Shown: positions 8,754 to 17,656 of the stretch, piece by piece
Position numbering within the stretch: position 1 is the first letter of the stretch
How the letters are laid out: every line of letters begins with the position of its first letter
Assembly (NCBI RefSeq): GCF_039503195.1
Contig: NZ_JBCJKP010000001.1
Coordinates: forward strand, 7,564,001-7,628,000
Reading direction: 5' to 3'
DNA length: 64,000 bases
Source: Streptomyces mirabilis
GTDB lineage: Bacteria; Actinomycetota; Actinomycetes; Streptomycetales; Streptomycetaceae
Made by a program: the position numbers and the translations under genes
Notes under the pieces: generated by a model
Told to the model about the DNA's origin: nothing
The model's database searches: none
Seen by the model: the letters and a program-made list of their open reading frames with translations, nothing else

Positions 8754-9449
8754 ATGCGCATTCCCGCGCACTCGGTATGCACGGCGATCCGTGACGACAT
8801 CGTCGCGGGTGTCTACGAGCGCGGCAGCCGGCTCACCGAGGAACTGCTCGCGCGACGCTATGGCGTCTCGCGGGTCCCCGTGCGCGAGGCCCTGCGCACG
8901 CTGGAGGCCGAGGGCTTCGTCGTCACCCGTCGGCACGCGGGCGCGTGCGTCGCGGAGCCCACCGAGCAGGAGGCCGCGGACCTCCTCGAGATGCGCATGC
9001 TCCTGGAGCCGCTGGGCGCCGCGAGGGCCGCTCAGCGGCGCACCGAGGCCCACCTCAAGGTGCTTCGAGGCCTGGTCAGACTGGGGCAGGAGCGGGCCAG
9101 GAGGGGGAACAGCGAGGATCTGCGCTCGCTCGGCGGCTGGTTCCACGAGACCCTCGCGCAGGCCTCCGGGAGCCCCGCGCTGACCTCCACGCTGGCCCAG
9201 CTGCGGCACAAGATCGCCTGGATGTACGCGGTCGAGGCGCCGGCCAATCCGGCGGAGTCCTGGGCGGAGCACGGCGGGATCGTGGACGCGGTGGCGCGCG
9301 GCGACAGCGAGCGGGCGCGGGCCGTCACGGCGCTGCACGCCGAGCGTGCGACGGTCGCACACCGGCTGCGTTTTCCCGGCGGGGGAGATCGTCCGGAGCG
9401 TGTGAGAACTTCGCAACATCCCGTAAACATGACGGGCGTGCGTCATTAA
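8754..9449 (+). CDS. GntR-family transcriptional regulator (FCD type)
   Basis: 231 residues. The N-terminal winged helix-turn-helix is typical of GntR proteins (SRLTEELLARRYGVSRVPVREALRTLEAEGFV). The C-terminal all-helical FCD domain carries the acidic/His residues that bind metal or carboxylic acids in this subfamily. AAGGCGGAGG precedes the ATG by seven bases. It lies alone and convergent with ptsH; its target genes cannot be inferred from position. Such regulators usually control catabolic genes and themselves. Confidence 0.9.
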   Translation: MRIPAHSVCTAIRDDIVAGVYERGSRLTEELLARRYGVSRVPVREALRTLEAEGFVVTRRHAGACVAEPTEQEAADLLEMRMLLEPLGAARAAQRRTEAHLKVLRGLVRLGQERARRGNSEDLRSLGGWFHETLAQASGSPALTSTLAQLRHKIAWMYAVEAPANPAESWAEHGGIVDAVARGDSERARAVTALHAERATVAHRLRFPGGGDRPERVRTSQHPVNMTGVRH

Positions 9450-9516
9450 CACCGGCGCCGTATACAAAGAGGGGTAATTCGCGGGGGATTATTTCTGCTG
9501 CCCGCAATTGGAAAAG

Positions 9517-9553
9517 CGAAGGGCTCGCCCGATGTTTTCAGGCGAGCCCTTCG
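9517..9553. terminator. Bidirectional terminator between the GntR gene and ptsH
   Basis: CGAAGGGCTCGCC and GGCGAGCCCTTCG form a perfect 13-base-pair stem with an 11-base loop that contains TTTT. It sits between convergent genes and can serve both. Confidence 0.85.
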
Positions 9554-9631
9554 AATGTGTGCGGGGCGGGGTCTTTTGGTGCGAAGACCACTCCCGCCAT
9601 CAATTGAGGAACCCCGCTCGGGGGCTCTTTC

Positions 9632-9913
9632 TCAGACGGTCTCGGGGAGCTCCTCGAGACCCTCCGCCACCAGCTTCGCCAGCCGGTCGAGCGCGGCGTC
9701 CGCGCCCTCGGCGTCCGAGGCGAGGACGATCTCCTCGCCGCCCTGGGCGCCCAGGCCGAGGACCGCCAGCATGGAGGCCGCGTTGACGGGGTTGCCCTCC
9801 GCCTTGGCGATCGTCACGGGGATACCGGAGGCCGTGGCCGCCCGGACGAAGATGGAGGCGGGACGGGCGTGGAGGCCCTCGGCCCAGCCGACGTTGACGC
9901 GGCGCTCAGCCAT
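9632..9913 (-). CDS. ptsH: Phosphocarrier protein HPr
   Basis: 93-residue HPr of the sugar phosphotransferase system. The phosphorylated histidine is His15 in GLHARPAS, and the regulatory-serine region is NAASMLAVLGL (about Ser47). HPr takes phosphate from enzyme I and passes it to sugar-specific EIIA proteins. GAAGGG lies nine bases before the ATG. No other pts gene is adjacent, as usual in Streptomyces, where ptsH is separate from ptsI. Confidence 0.94.
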   Translation of the reverse strand: MAERRVNVGWAEGLHARPASIFVRAATASGIPVTIAKAEGNPVNAASMLAVLGLGAQGGEEIVLASDAEGADAALDRLAKLVAEGLEELPETV

Positions 9914-10009
9914 GTGATGCTGCCCTTCAGGTGTTCAGGGTTGTCTAGACCAGTGTTCCACAACGTGAAGCGAGTCCGGGAAGGGAGTTGTTCCCGTCCC
10001 GAACTCCGC

Positions 10010-10033
10010 GTCGGATCCCGGCCTGGATCCGAC
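10010..10033. repeat. Inverted repeat between ptsH and the acetyltransferase gene
   Basis: GTCGGATCC and GGATCCGAC flank six bases. It lies in the divergent promoter region 9914-10091 and could be an operator or an RNA hairpin in the acetyltransferase leader. No known regulator site was matched. Confidence 0.45.
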
Positions 10034-10091
10034 TTCGGTGTCCCTAGCCTGCCTCGCGCCGCTGTCGGACGCGAGCCGTACTCTGGGGCCC

Positions 10092-12911
10092 ATGCAGACC
10101 TCGTCGGACCGGCACGAGTACCCCTCCCACTGGGAGGCCGACGTGGTGCTGCGCGACGGCGGCACCGCCCGCATCAGGCCCATCACCGTCGACGACGCCG
10201 AGCGGCTGGTGAGCTTCTACGAGCAGGTCTCGGACGAGTCGAAGTACTACCGCTTCTTCGCGCCCTACCCGCGCCTGTCCGCCAAGGATGTCCACCGCTT
10301 CACGCACCACGACTTTGTGGACAGGGTGGGACTCGCGGCCACGGTCGGCGGCGAGTTCATCGCCACCGTACGCTATGACCGTATTAATGCCGATGGTCGG
10401 CCCGCCTCGGTACCCGCGGACGAGGCCGAGGTCGCCTTCCTCGTGCAGGACGCCCACCAGGGCCGTGGCGTCGCCTCGGCCCTCCTGGAGCACATCGCGG
10501 CCGTCGCCAGAGAGCGGGACATCCGCCGTTTCACCGCCGAGGTGCTCCCCGCCAACACCAAGATGATCAAGGTGTTCACGGACGCCGGGTACCAGCAGAA
10601 GCGGCACTTCGAGGACGGTGTCGTACACCTGGAGTTCGACCTCGAACCCACCGACCGCTCGCTCGCCGTGCAGCGCGCGCGGGAACAGCGCGCCGAGGCG
10701 CGGTCCGTGCAGCGACTGCTCGCGCCCGGCTCGGTCGCCGTCATAGGAGCGGGCCGCACCCCCGGCGGGGTGGGACGCAGCGTCCTCGACAACCTGCGCG
10801 CGGCCGGTTTCACCGGGCGGCTGTACGCCGTGAACAAGGCACTCCAGGAGAAGGAGCTCGACGGCGTCCCGGCCCACCGATCCGTCCGCGACATCGCCGA
10901 GCCCGTCGACCTCGCGGTCGTCGCCGTGCCCGCGCCGTACGTCCCCGAAGTCGTCGCGGAGTGCGGCGAGCACGGGGTGCAGGGCCTCGTGGTCGTCTCC
11001 GCCGGATACGCCGAGAGCGGCCCCGCCGGACGCGAGCGCCAGCGCGCACTCGTCCGCCAGGCGCGTACGTACGGGATGCGCATCATCGGACCGAACGCCT
11101 TCGGGGTCATCAACACCTCTCCCGAGGTGCGCCTCAACGCCTCGCTCGCGCCCGAGATGCCGCGCCCCGGGCGGATAGGCCTGTTCGCCCAGTCCGGCGC
11201 GATCGGGATCGCACTGCTCTCCCGGCTGCACCGGCGCGGCGGCGGCGTCACCGGCGTGACCGGAGTGTCCACCTTCGTCTCCTCCGGGAACCGGGCGGAC
11301 GTGTCCGGCAACGACGTACTCCAGTACTGGTACGACGACCCGGACACCGACGTCGTCCTGATGTATCTCGAATCCATCGGCAACCCGCGCAAGTTCACCC
11401 GGCTCGCCCGGCGGACGGCGGCCGCCAAGCCGCTGGTCGTGGTCCAGGGCGCGCGGCACGCCGCCGCTCCCCAGGGGCATGCCGTACGGGCCACCCGGCT
11501 GCCGCACGCCACCGTGTCCGCGCTGCTGCGGCAGGCCGGGGTGATCCGGGTCGACACGATCACCGAGCTGGTCGACGCGGGGCTTCTGCTGGCCCGCCAG
11601 CCGCTCCCCGCCGGACCCCGGGTGGCGATCCTCGGCAACTCGGAGTCCCTGGGGCTGCTGACGTTCGACGCGTGCCTCGCCGAAGGACTACGACCGCTTC
11701 CTCCGCTGGATCTCACCACGGCGGCCTCGGCGGAGGACTTCCACCGGGCGCTGACGAAAGCCCTCGCCGATGACAGGTGCGACGCCGTGGTGGTGACCGC
11801 CATACCGGCCGTGGGGGAGACGTCGGCCCAGGACGCGGCCCTGGCAAAGGCCCTGCGATCGGCCTCGGCCTCGGCCCCGGCGAAGCCGGTGCTCGTGGTG
11901 CACGTCGAGCTCGGCGGCCTCGCGGAGGCCCTGTCGGCGGCGGCCAGCACCGCACCACAGGCGGCGTCCACGGCACCCGGCACGGGCCAGGCGCCCCGTC
12001 CCGCCGAACGCCCGGCCTCCGCGGTCAGCGGCCCCTCGGAGGCGAGCCCCCGGCTCATCCCCGCCTACCCCGCCGCGGAGCGCGCCGTCCGCGCCCTCGG
12101 CGAGGCCGTGAAGTACGCCCAGTGGCGGCGCGAGGTGGCCGACCCCGGCAAGGTCCCCGAGTACGAGGACATCGACGAGAAGGGCGCCGCCGAGCAGATC
12201 GACGAGGTGCTCTCCCGGGGCTCGGGACTGACGCTCGCCCCCGAGGACGCCTGCGTGCTGCTCGGGCGGTACGGCATCGACGTACACCGGGCACTGCCCG
12301 CGCCGACACCCGACGAGGCCGCGGCGGCCGCGCGCACCCTCGGTTACCCCGTGGCCCTCAAGACCACCGCACCGCACCTGAGACACCGCGCCGACCTGGG
12401 CGGCGTACGCCTGGATCTGACGGACGAGGCGCAACTGAGGAGGGCGTACACGGAGTTGACCGACCTCTTCGGAACGCCGGAGGTGCTGCGCCCGGTCGTG
12501 CAGGGCATGGCGCCGCGCGGGGTCGACACGGTCGTACGGGCCGTCATCGACCCGGCCGCCGGAGCGGTGCTCTCGTTCGGCCTGGCCGGAGCCGCGTCGG
12601 AGCTGCTCGGGGACACCGCACACCGGCTGGTTCCGGTCACCGACCGGGACGCGAGCTCGCTGGTCCGGTCGATCCGGACGGCGCCGCTCCTGTTCGGCTG
12701 GCGTGGCTCGGCGCCGGTCGACACCGTGGCCCTCGAAGAGCTGATGCTGCGTGTCTCGCGGCTGGTCGACGACCACCCGGAGGTCGTCGCCGTCTCCCTG
12801 GAGCCGGTGGTGGTCGCCCCGCGCGGCCTGAGCGTGCTCGGCGCCACCGTGCGGCTGGCCCGCGCCCCCGTCCGCGACGACCTCGGCCCCCGCACGCTTC
12901 CCGTGGTCTGA
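10092..12911 (+). CDS. Pat-type protein lysine acetyltransferase (GNAT fused to acyl-CoA synthetase-like domains)
   Basis: 939 residues. A GNAT acetyltransferase domain lies at the N-terminus (about 20-190; acetyl-CoA loop QDAHQGRGVASALL). It is followed by a CoA-binding Rossmann domain (IGAGRTPGGVGRSVL), succinyl-CoA-ligase-like domains, an Ala/Pro-rich linker near 630-660 and a C-terminal ATP-grasp domain. Enzymes with this layout acetylate and switch off acetyl-CoA synthetase (Streptomyces PatA). The region holding the catalytic His of NDP-forming synthetases appears not to keep it (VRATRLPHATVS), so the synthetase part is probably regulatory. The ATG at 10092 is chosen over an upstream GTG at 10038 because the family-like DVVLRDGGTARIRPI follows directly. 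Confidence 0.88.
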   Translation: MQTSSDRHEYPSHWEADVVLRDGGTARIRPITVDDAERLVSFYEQVSDESKYYRFFAPYPRLSAKDVHRFTHHDFVDRVGLAATVGGEFIATVRYDRINADGRPASVPADEAEVAFLVQDAHQGRGVASALLEHIAAVARERDIRRFTAEVLPANTKMIKVFTDAGYQQKRHFEDGVVHLEFDLEPTDRSLAVQRAREQRAEARSVQRLLAPGSVAVIGAGRTPGGVGRSVLDNLRAAGFTGRLYAVNKALQEKELDGVPAHRSVRDIAEPVDLAVVAVPAPYVPEVVAECGEHGVQGLVVVSAGYAESGPAGRERQRALVRQARTYGMRIIGPNAFGVINTSPEVRLNASLAPEMPRPGRIGLFAQSGAIGIALLSRLHRRGGGVTGVTGVSTFVSSGNRADVSGNDVLQYWYDDPDTDVVLMYLESIGNPRKFTRLARRTAAAKPLVVVQGARHAAAPQGHAVRATRLPHATVSALLRQAGVIRVDTITELVDAGLLLARQPLPAGPRVAILGNSESLGLLTFDACLAEGLRPLPPLDLTTAASAEDFHRALTKALADDRCDAVVVTAIPAVGETSAQDAALAKALRSASASAPAKPVLVVHVELGGLAEALSAAASTAPQAASTAPGTGQAPRPAERPASAVSGPSEASPRLIPAYPAAERAVRALGEAVKYAQWRREVADPGKVPEYEDIDEKGAAEQIDEVLSRGSGLTLAPEDACVLLGRYGIDVHRALPAPTPDEAAAAARTLGYPVALKTTAPHLRHRADLGGVRLDLTDEAQLRRAYTELTDLFGTPEVLRPVVQGMAPRGVDTVVRAVIDPAAGAVLSFGLAGAASELLGDTAHRLVPVTDRDASSLVRSIRTAPLLFGWRGSAPVDTVALEELMLRVSRLVDDHPEVVAVSLEPVVVAPRGLSVLGATVRLARAPVRDDLGPRTLPVV

Positions 12912-12967
12912 GCCGTACCGGTCCCGTGGTCTGAGCCGTGCCGGTCCGTCGTCCGAGCCGTGCCGGC
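12900..12967 (+). repeat. Three tandem ~23-bp units starting at a stop codon
   Basis: Units at 12900-12922, 12923-12945 and 12946-12967 share the core GGTCTGAGCCGT. The first contains the TGA stop of the acetyltransferase gene. The second differs at one position and the third at several. Confidence 0.8.
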
Positions 12968-13060
12968 GCCCGCCGCCGTCGAGGATTCGTTCTGATCCGT
13001 CCACGACAGACACCCGCGAGCGGTGCCTCGCAGTCAGTGGGCCACCGTAGGATGGACGTC

Positions 13061-13648
13061 ATGGCCAAGACCAGTACGACGACCCAGGGGCTGCGAGCGG
13101 CGATCGAGCGCAGCGGCTACTACCCGGCCCTCGTGGCCGAGGCGGTGGAGGCCGCGATCGGCGGCGACACCATCCGGTCGTACCTGGTCCACCAGGAGAC
13201 GACGTTCGACGCCAACGAGGTGCGCCGGCACGTGACCGTGCTCGTCCTCACCGGTAACCGCTTCATCGTGAGCCACACCGACGAGCAGAACGCGGACACG
13301 ACCTCACCGACGCCGTACGCCACGACCTCGACCGAGTCCGTGAAACTCGGCCGGATCTCGTCGGTCGTCGTCAGCCGGGTCGTCGCCAACCCCGAGTCGT
13401 ACACGCCGGGCACGCTGCCCCGCGAGGTCGTCCTGACCATCGGCTGGGGCGCGGTCTCCCGCATCGACCTGGAGCCCGCGGCCTGCGGCGACCCCAACTG
13501 CGAGGCGGACCACGGCTACACGGGCAACTCGACGGCGGACGACCTGAGCCTGCGCGTCAGCGAGGCCGGGGACGGCCCGGAGACGGTGCGCCAGGCCCTC
13601 GCCTTCGCGCAGTCCCTCTCCGAGGCGACCGCGGACATCACCCGCTGA
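13061..13648 (+). CDS. DUF5998-family conserved actinobacterial protein
   Basis: 195-residue soluble protein of unknown function, conserved across actinomycetes next to the phosphodiesterase and thymidine kinase genes. It contains a CGDPNCEADHG segment that could bind metal. It lacks a signal peptide or membrane segments. The ATG at 13061 is preceded by AGGA seven bases away; an ATG at 13052 is in frame but overlaps that site. Its TGA overlaps the ATG of the next gene (TGATG), indicating coupled translation. Confidence 0.75.
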   Translation: MAKTSTTTQGLRAAIERSGYYPALVAEAVEAAIGGDTIRSYLVHQETTFDANEVRRHVTVLVLTGNRFIVSHTDEQNADTTSPTPYATTSTESVKLGRISSVVVSRVVANPESYTPGTLPREVVLTIGWGAVSRIDLEPAACGDPNCEADHGYTGNSTADDLSLRVSEAGDGPETVRQALAFAQSLSEATADITR

Positions 13649-14835
13649 TGGCGCTGCCCACCTGGGACCACCCGGAACCGCTGGCCATCGATTCCGCGCC
13701 CGTCCCCGAGTACGGCGCGGGCTCGCTCGCCGATCTGCTGCCCACGCTCGCCGCCGGCATGGGCGTCCCCGGTATGAACACGGCCATACCGGAACTGACC
13801 GAGGCCGACCGGAACTGCATCTTCCTGATCGACGGTCTCGGCTGGGAGCAGCTGAAGGCGCACCCGGACGAGGCCCCCTTCATGAGCTCCCTCCTCGGAA
13901 GCTCACGCGGCGGCACCGGCCGCCCGATCACGGCCGGCTACCCGGCGACCACCGCGAGTTCCCTGGCCTCCGTCGGCACGGGTCTGCCGCCCGGCGCGCA
14001 CGGCCTGCCCGGCTACACCGTGCGCAACCCGAGGACCGGCGAGCTGATGAACCAGCTGCGCTGGAGCCCCTGGACGGAACCCCGCGCCTGGCAGCCGTAC
14101 CCCACCGTCTTCCAGCTCGCGGACGCGGCGGGCGTGCACACGGCCCAGGTCTCGTCCCCGACCTTCCAGAACACCCCGCTCACGAAGATCGCCCTGAGCG
14201 GCGGAACGTTCCACGGGCGGCTGTCCGGCGAGGAGCGCATGGACCTCGCGGCCGAACAACTGGCCGCCGGCGACCGCTCGTTGGTGTACACCTACTACGC
14301 CGAGGTGGACGGCAAGGGCCACCGCTTCGGCGTCGACTCGGACCCCTGGCGCGGCCAGCTGATGTACGTCGACCGCCTGGTCCAGCGCCTCGCGGAGCAA
14401 CTGCCGCCGCGCGCGGCGCTGTACGTCACCGCCGACCACGGCATGATCGACATCCCCTTCGACGAGCAGCACCGCATCGACTTCGACGAGGACTGGGAGC
14501 TGCGCGCGGGAGTCGCCCTGCTGGGCGGCGAGGCCCGGGCCCGGCATGTGTACGCCGTCCCTGGTGCCGAGGCGGACGTCCTGACCTGTTGGCGAGAGGT
14601 CCTCGGCGAGCAGTTCTGGGTGGCTTCACGCGACGAGGCGATCGCGGCGGGCTGGTTCGGGCCGCAGGTCGACGAACGGGTGTACGCCCGGATCGGCGAC
14701 GTCGTGGCGGCGGCCTGCGACGACGTCCTGATCGTCGCGACCGAGCGGGAGCCGAAGGAGTCGGCGATGGTCGGCAACCACGGTTCGATGGCACCGGTGG
14801 AGCAGCACGTTCCGCTCCTGGAAGTACGTACCTGA
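13648..14835 (+). CDS. Alkaline phosphatase/nucleotide pyrophosphatase superfamily protein
   Basis: 395-residue metal-dependent phosphoesterase of the type I phosphodiesterase/nucleotide pyrophosphatase fold. Visible motifs are the N-terminal FLIDGLGWEQL metal site, a catalytic Thr/Ser segment within GYPATTASSLASVGTGLPPGAHG, the YYAEVDGKGHRFG block and VTADHGMIDIP with the metal-binding Asp-His. No signal peptide is visible, so it is probably cytoplasmic. It is translationally coupled to the DUF5998 gene; the natural substrate is unknown. Confidence 0.85.
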   Translation: MALPTWDHPEPLAIDSAPVPEYGAGSLADLLPTLAAGMGVPGMNTAIPELTEADRNCIFLIDGLGWEQLKAHPDEAPFMSSLLGSSRGGTGRPITAGYPATTASSLASVGTGLPPGAHGLPGYTVRNPRTGELMNQLRWSPWTEPRAWQPYPTVFQLADAAGVHTAQVSSPTFQNTPLTKIALSGGTFHGRLSGEERMDLAAEQLAAGDRSLVYTYYAEVDGKGHRFGVDSDPWRGQLMYVDRLVQRLAEQLPPRAALYVTADHGMIDIPFDEQHRIDFDEDWELRAGVALLGGEARARHVYAVPGAEADVLTCWREVLGEQFWVASRDEAIAAGWFGPQVDERVYARIGDVVAAACDDVLIVATEREPKESAMVGNHGSMAPVEQHVPLLEVRT

Positions 14836-14896
14836 CCCCTCCCCGGCCGTCGCTCCTCCGCCCGCCTCCCTTCTTGTCGAAAGGTCTCAACTCCCC

Positions 14897-15544
14897 ATGC
14901 CCGAGCTGGTGTTCTTCTCCGGAACGATGGACTGCGGGAAGTCGACGCTGGCTCTCCAGATCGAGCACAACCGCTCGGCCCGGGGCCTGCAGGGCATGAT
15001 CTTCACGCGTGACGACCGCGCGGGGGAGGGCAAGCTCTCCTCGCGCCTCGGCCTGGTCACGGACGCCGTGGAGGTCGCGGACGACCAGGACCTGTACGCG
15101 CACCTCGTCCACCATCTCTCCCAGGGCGGCCGGGCGGACTACGTGATCGCGGACGAGGCGCAGTTCCTGGCCCCCGGCCAGATAGACCAACTGGCCCGGG
15201 TGGTCGACGACCTGGGGGTCGACGTCTTCGCGTTCGGCATCACCACCGACTTCCGCTCCAAGCTCTTCCCCGGCTCCCAGCGGCTCGTGGAGCTCGCCGA
15301 CCGGGTCGAGGTCCTCCAGGTCGAGGCCCTGTGCTGGTGCGGCGCCCGTGCCACCCACAACGCCCGCACGATAGGCGGCGAAATGGTCGTCGAGGGCGCC
15401 CAGGTGGTCGTCGGCGACGTCAATCAGGCGGAGGACATCGGTTACGAGGTCCTGTGCCGTCGACACCACCGGCGCCGGATGACGGCGTCGACGGCCCGCG
15501 CGGGCGCCCTCTCGCCCGACGTACTGCCGATCGCCTCCGCCTGA
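14897..15544 (+). CDS. tdk: Thymidine kinase
   Basis: 215-residue type II thymidine kinase of the pyrimidine salvage pathway (thymidine + ATP to dTMP). The P-loop is GTMDCGKST at residues 9-17. The catalytic Glu lies in ADEAQFL. The zinc-binding lasso has the pair CWCG and a later CRRHHR. GAAAGG lies about 13 bases upstream of the ATG. It is the last gene of the acetyltransferase-to-tdk run and converges on the VOC gene. Confidence 0.94.
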   Translation: MPELVFFSGTMDCGKSTLALQIEHNRSARGLQGMIFTRDDRAGEGKLSSRLGLVTDAVEVADDQDLYAHLVHHLSQGGRADYVIADEAQFLAPGQIDQLARVVDDLGVDVFAFGITTDFRSKLFPGSQRLVELADRVEVLQVEALCWCGARATHNARTIGGEMVVEGAQVVVGDVNQAEDIGYEVLCRRHHRRRMTASTARAGALSPDVLPIASA

Positions 15545-15564
15545 CTCTCAGCGCGCAGCGTGGG

Positions 15565-16368
15565 TCATCGCTCGGTGCGGATCACCGAGAACACCGCGCC
15601 CTCCGGGTCCGCCACCGTGGCCACCCGTCCGTAGGGCGAGTCGTGGGCCGCCTTGAGGAGGTGTCCGCCGAGGTCGGTGGCCTGGGCGACGGCCTCGTCC
15701 ACGTCCGCGACCTCGAAGTACGTCAGCCAGTGCGCGCCGCGGTCGCGGGGCAGGCCGTGGCCCACGCCGTGAATGCCTGCCACCGGGCGGCCGTCGATGC
15801 GCAGGGTCATGTAGTCGAAGTCGGCCGAGACCACCGGCTCCGGCTCGTGTCCGAAGACCCCCTGGTAGAACTTGACGACGCTCTCGGTGTCGCGGGTCAC
15901 CAACTCGATCCAGGCGGGGGTGCCGTGCACCCCGTGGAGCGCCGTGCCCAGATGGGCCGCCGCCTGCCAGACCCCGAAGACGGCGCCCGTGGGGTCCGAG
16001 GCGATCAGCAGCCGCCCGGCCTCTCCGGCGTCCAGGGGACCCACGCCCACGGTGCCGCCGCAGTGCCGTACCGACTCGGCGGTGTGGTTCACGTCCTCCG
16101 AGGCGAAGTACGGCGTCCAGGCGATCGGCAGATGCCGGTCGGGTGGCATCTGGCCGATTCCCGCCACCTCGTGGCCGTCGAGCAGGGCCCGCGCGTACGG
16201 GCCGAGCTGCCGTGGGCCCGGTTGGAACTCCCAGCCGAACAGCCCTCCGTAGAACTCCTGGGTCGTGGCCATCCCGTGCACCATCAGGCTCACCCAGCAG
16301 GGCACGCCGGGTGCGTGCCGAGCGTTCGTGGTGCCGTTCGGGCCGGCCGACTCCCGTGCCTCGGTCAT
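15565..16368 (-). CDS. VOC (glyoxalase/dioxygenase-fold) protein with two domains
   Basis: 267 residues with two tandem vicinal-oxygen-chelate domains (about 15-130 and 145-260). Each begins with a substrate-facing strand (CWVSLMVHGM and AWIELVTRDT) and ends with a DPTGAVFGVWQ or DPEGAVFSVIR block. Similar Streptomyces proteins are annotated as hydroxylases or glyoxalases without a proven reaction. The ATG at 16368 is chosen because AGGAG lies nine bases upstream; a GTG two codons earlier is possible. Confidence 0.8.
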   Translation of the reverse strand: MTEARESAGPNGTTNARHAPGVPCWVSLMVHGMATTQEFYGGLFGWEFQPGPRQLGPYARALLDGHEVAGIGQMPPDRHLPIAWTPYFASEDVNHTAESVRHCGGTVGVGPLDAGEAGRLLIASDPTGAVFGVWQAAAHLGTALHGVHGTPAWIELVTRDTESVVKFYQGVFGHEPEPVVSADFDYMTLRIDGRPVAGIHGVGHGLPRDRGAHWLTYFEVADVDEAVAQATDLGGHLLKAAHDSPYGRVATVADPEGAVFSVIRTER

Positions 16369-16692
16369 CGTCACTCTCTCCTCGGCCCCTCGCGGTGGCC
16401 GTTCACCTTCCGCCTACCAACACGCGTATCGCAATCGCGCGCGTGCACGCCCCGTGCCGATGCTCGCACCACCCGTCACCCTGCGCGCCCCGGCGGCGCC
16501 ATCGTGTAGTGGTCCACTGCCGGAGAATGCCCGATGAGCCGTTTCCCATCCGTTTCCGCGCGATTGCCGGGGAGTGTCCATCGGTTGTACAGCATGTGCC
16601 CGATCCCGTACGCCGGGTGATCGGACCTGTCCGGCCGAGCAGAGTAGCCGGACCTGGACGCCGGGGCCACCCCGTACGCAAGGATGGTGGCC
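16369..16692. other. Divergent intergenic region
   Basis: About 320 bases between the VOC gene and the sulfurtransferase gene. It should hold both promoters. Small frames here lack coding character, and I see no convincing operator or RNA element. Confidence 0.5.
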
Positions 16693-17544
16693 ATGAACGC
16701 CATCATCTCCGCATCCGAACTCGCGAGCGACCTGGTGGGACCGAACCCGCCGGTCGTGCTCGACATCCGCTGGCAGCTCTCCACGGCGACGGCCGCCGGG
16801 GCCGCCCCCTTCGACGGCCGAGCCGCCTACGCGGCAGGGCACATCCCCGGCGCGGTCTTCGTCGACCTGGACGCCGAACTGGCCGGGGAGCCGGGCGAGG
16901 GCGGCCGCCATCCGCTGCCCGACCTGGAGGTCTTCGGCGAGGCGATGCGGGCCGCCGGGGTGTCCGAGGACCGGGATGTCGTCGTGTACGACGGGGGCGT
17001 GGGGTGGGCCGCCGCGCGGGCCTGGTGGCTGCTGGGCTGGACGGGGCATCCGTCGGTGCGCGTGCTTGACGGCGGGCTGGCCGTCTGGAGCGGGCCGGTG
17101 TCCTCGGAGGTCCCCGAGCCCGCCCGCGGAACCTTCGAGCCGGTCGCGGGCGCCCGGCCGCTGCTGGACGCGGACGGGGCCGCCGCGCTCGCCCGTACGG
17201 GGCTGCTGCTCGACGCCCGGGCCGGTGAGCGCTATCGGGGCGAGGTCGAGCCGATCGACCCCGTGGGCGGGCACATCCCGGGCGCGGTCTCGGCGCCGAC
17301 CACGGAGAACGTCACGGAGACCGGCGAGTTGCGGCCATCGAGCGAGCTCGCGGAGCGCTTCAAGTCCCTCGGTGTGACCGGCACTTCGGAGGTCGGCGTC
17401 TACTGCGGCTCGGGCGTGTCCGCCGCCCACGAGGTACTGGCGCTCGCCGTCGCGGGCATCCCGGCCGCGCTGTATGTGGGTTCCTGGTCGGAGTGGTCGC
17501 GGGACGGCGGCCGTCCGATCGCGGTGGGCCCCGACCCCCAGTAA
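16693..17544 (+). CDS. Two-domain rhodanese-like sulfurtransferase
   Basis: 283 residues with two rhodanese domains. The N-terminal one is the inactive type (DIRWQL...GRAAYAAGHIPGAVFVDLD). The C-terminal one has the active-site loop CGSGVSA with the cysteine that carries sulfane sulfur. This fits thiosulfate/3-mercaptopyruvate sulfurtransferases. The ATG at 16693 is preferred because AAGGA is eight bases upstream; an ATG at 16684 overlaps that site. Confidence 0.9.
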   Translation: MNAIISASELASDLVGPNPPVVLDIRWQLSTATAAGAAPFDGRAAYAAGHIPGAVFVDLDAELAGEPGEGGRHPLPDLEVFGEAMRAAGVSEDRDVVVYDGGVGWAAARAWWLLGWTGHPSVRVLDGGLAVWSGPVSSEVPEPARGTFEPVAGARPLLDADGAAALARTGLLLDARAGERYRGEVEPIDPVGGHIPGAVSAPTTENVTETGELRPSSELAERFKSLGVTGTSEVGVYCGSGVSAAHEVLALAVAGIPAALYVGSWSEWSRDGGRPIAVGPDPQ

Positions 17545-17610
17545 CGGCAACTCGCGGCCGGCCCCGAGTAACGGCAACTCGCGGTGGACCCCGACCCCGA
17601 GTAACGGCAA
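17524..17610 (+). repeat. Tandem repeats running on from the sulfurtransferase stop codon
   Basis: The gene end, including AGTAACGGCAACTCGCGG with the TAA stop, occurs twice, and a third shorter copy (CCGAGTAACGGCAA) runs into the terminator stem. The flanking GTGG(G/A)CCCCGACCCC is shared by the first and last copies. Confidence 0.75.
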
Positions 17611-17647
17611 AGGGGCCCGCTCCAGCGTGGCGCGGGCCCCTTTGCCG
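17605..17647. terminator. Bidirectional terminator between the sulfurtransferase gene and sepH
   Basis: CGGCAAAGGGGCCCGC and GCGGGCCCCTTTGCCG form a perfect 16-base-pair stem around an 11-base loop. It lies between convergent genes. The outer stem arm is formed by the last copy of the preceding repeat. Confidence 0.9.
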
Positions 17648-17656
17648 TACAACTGA

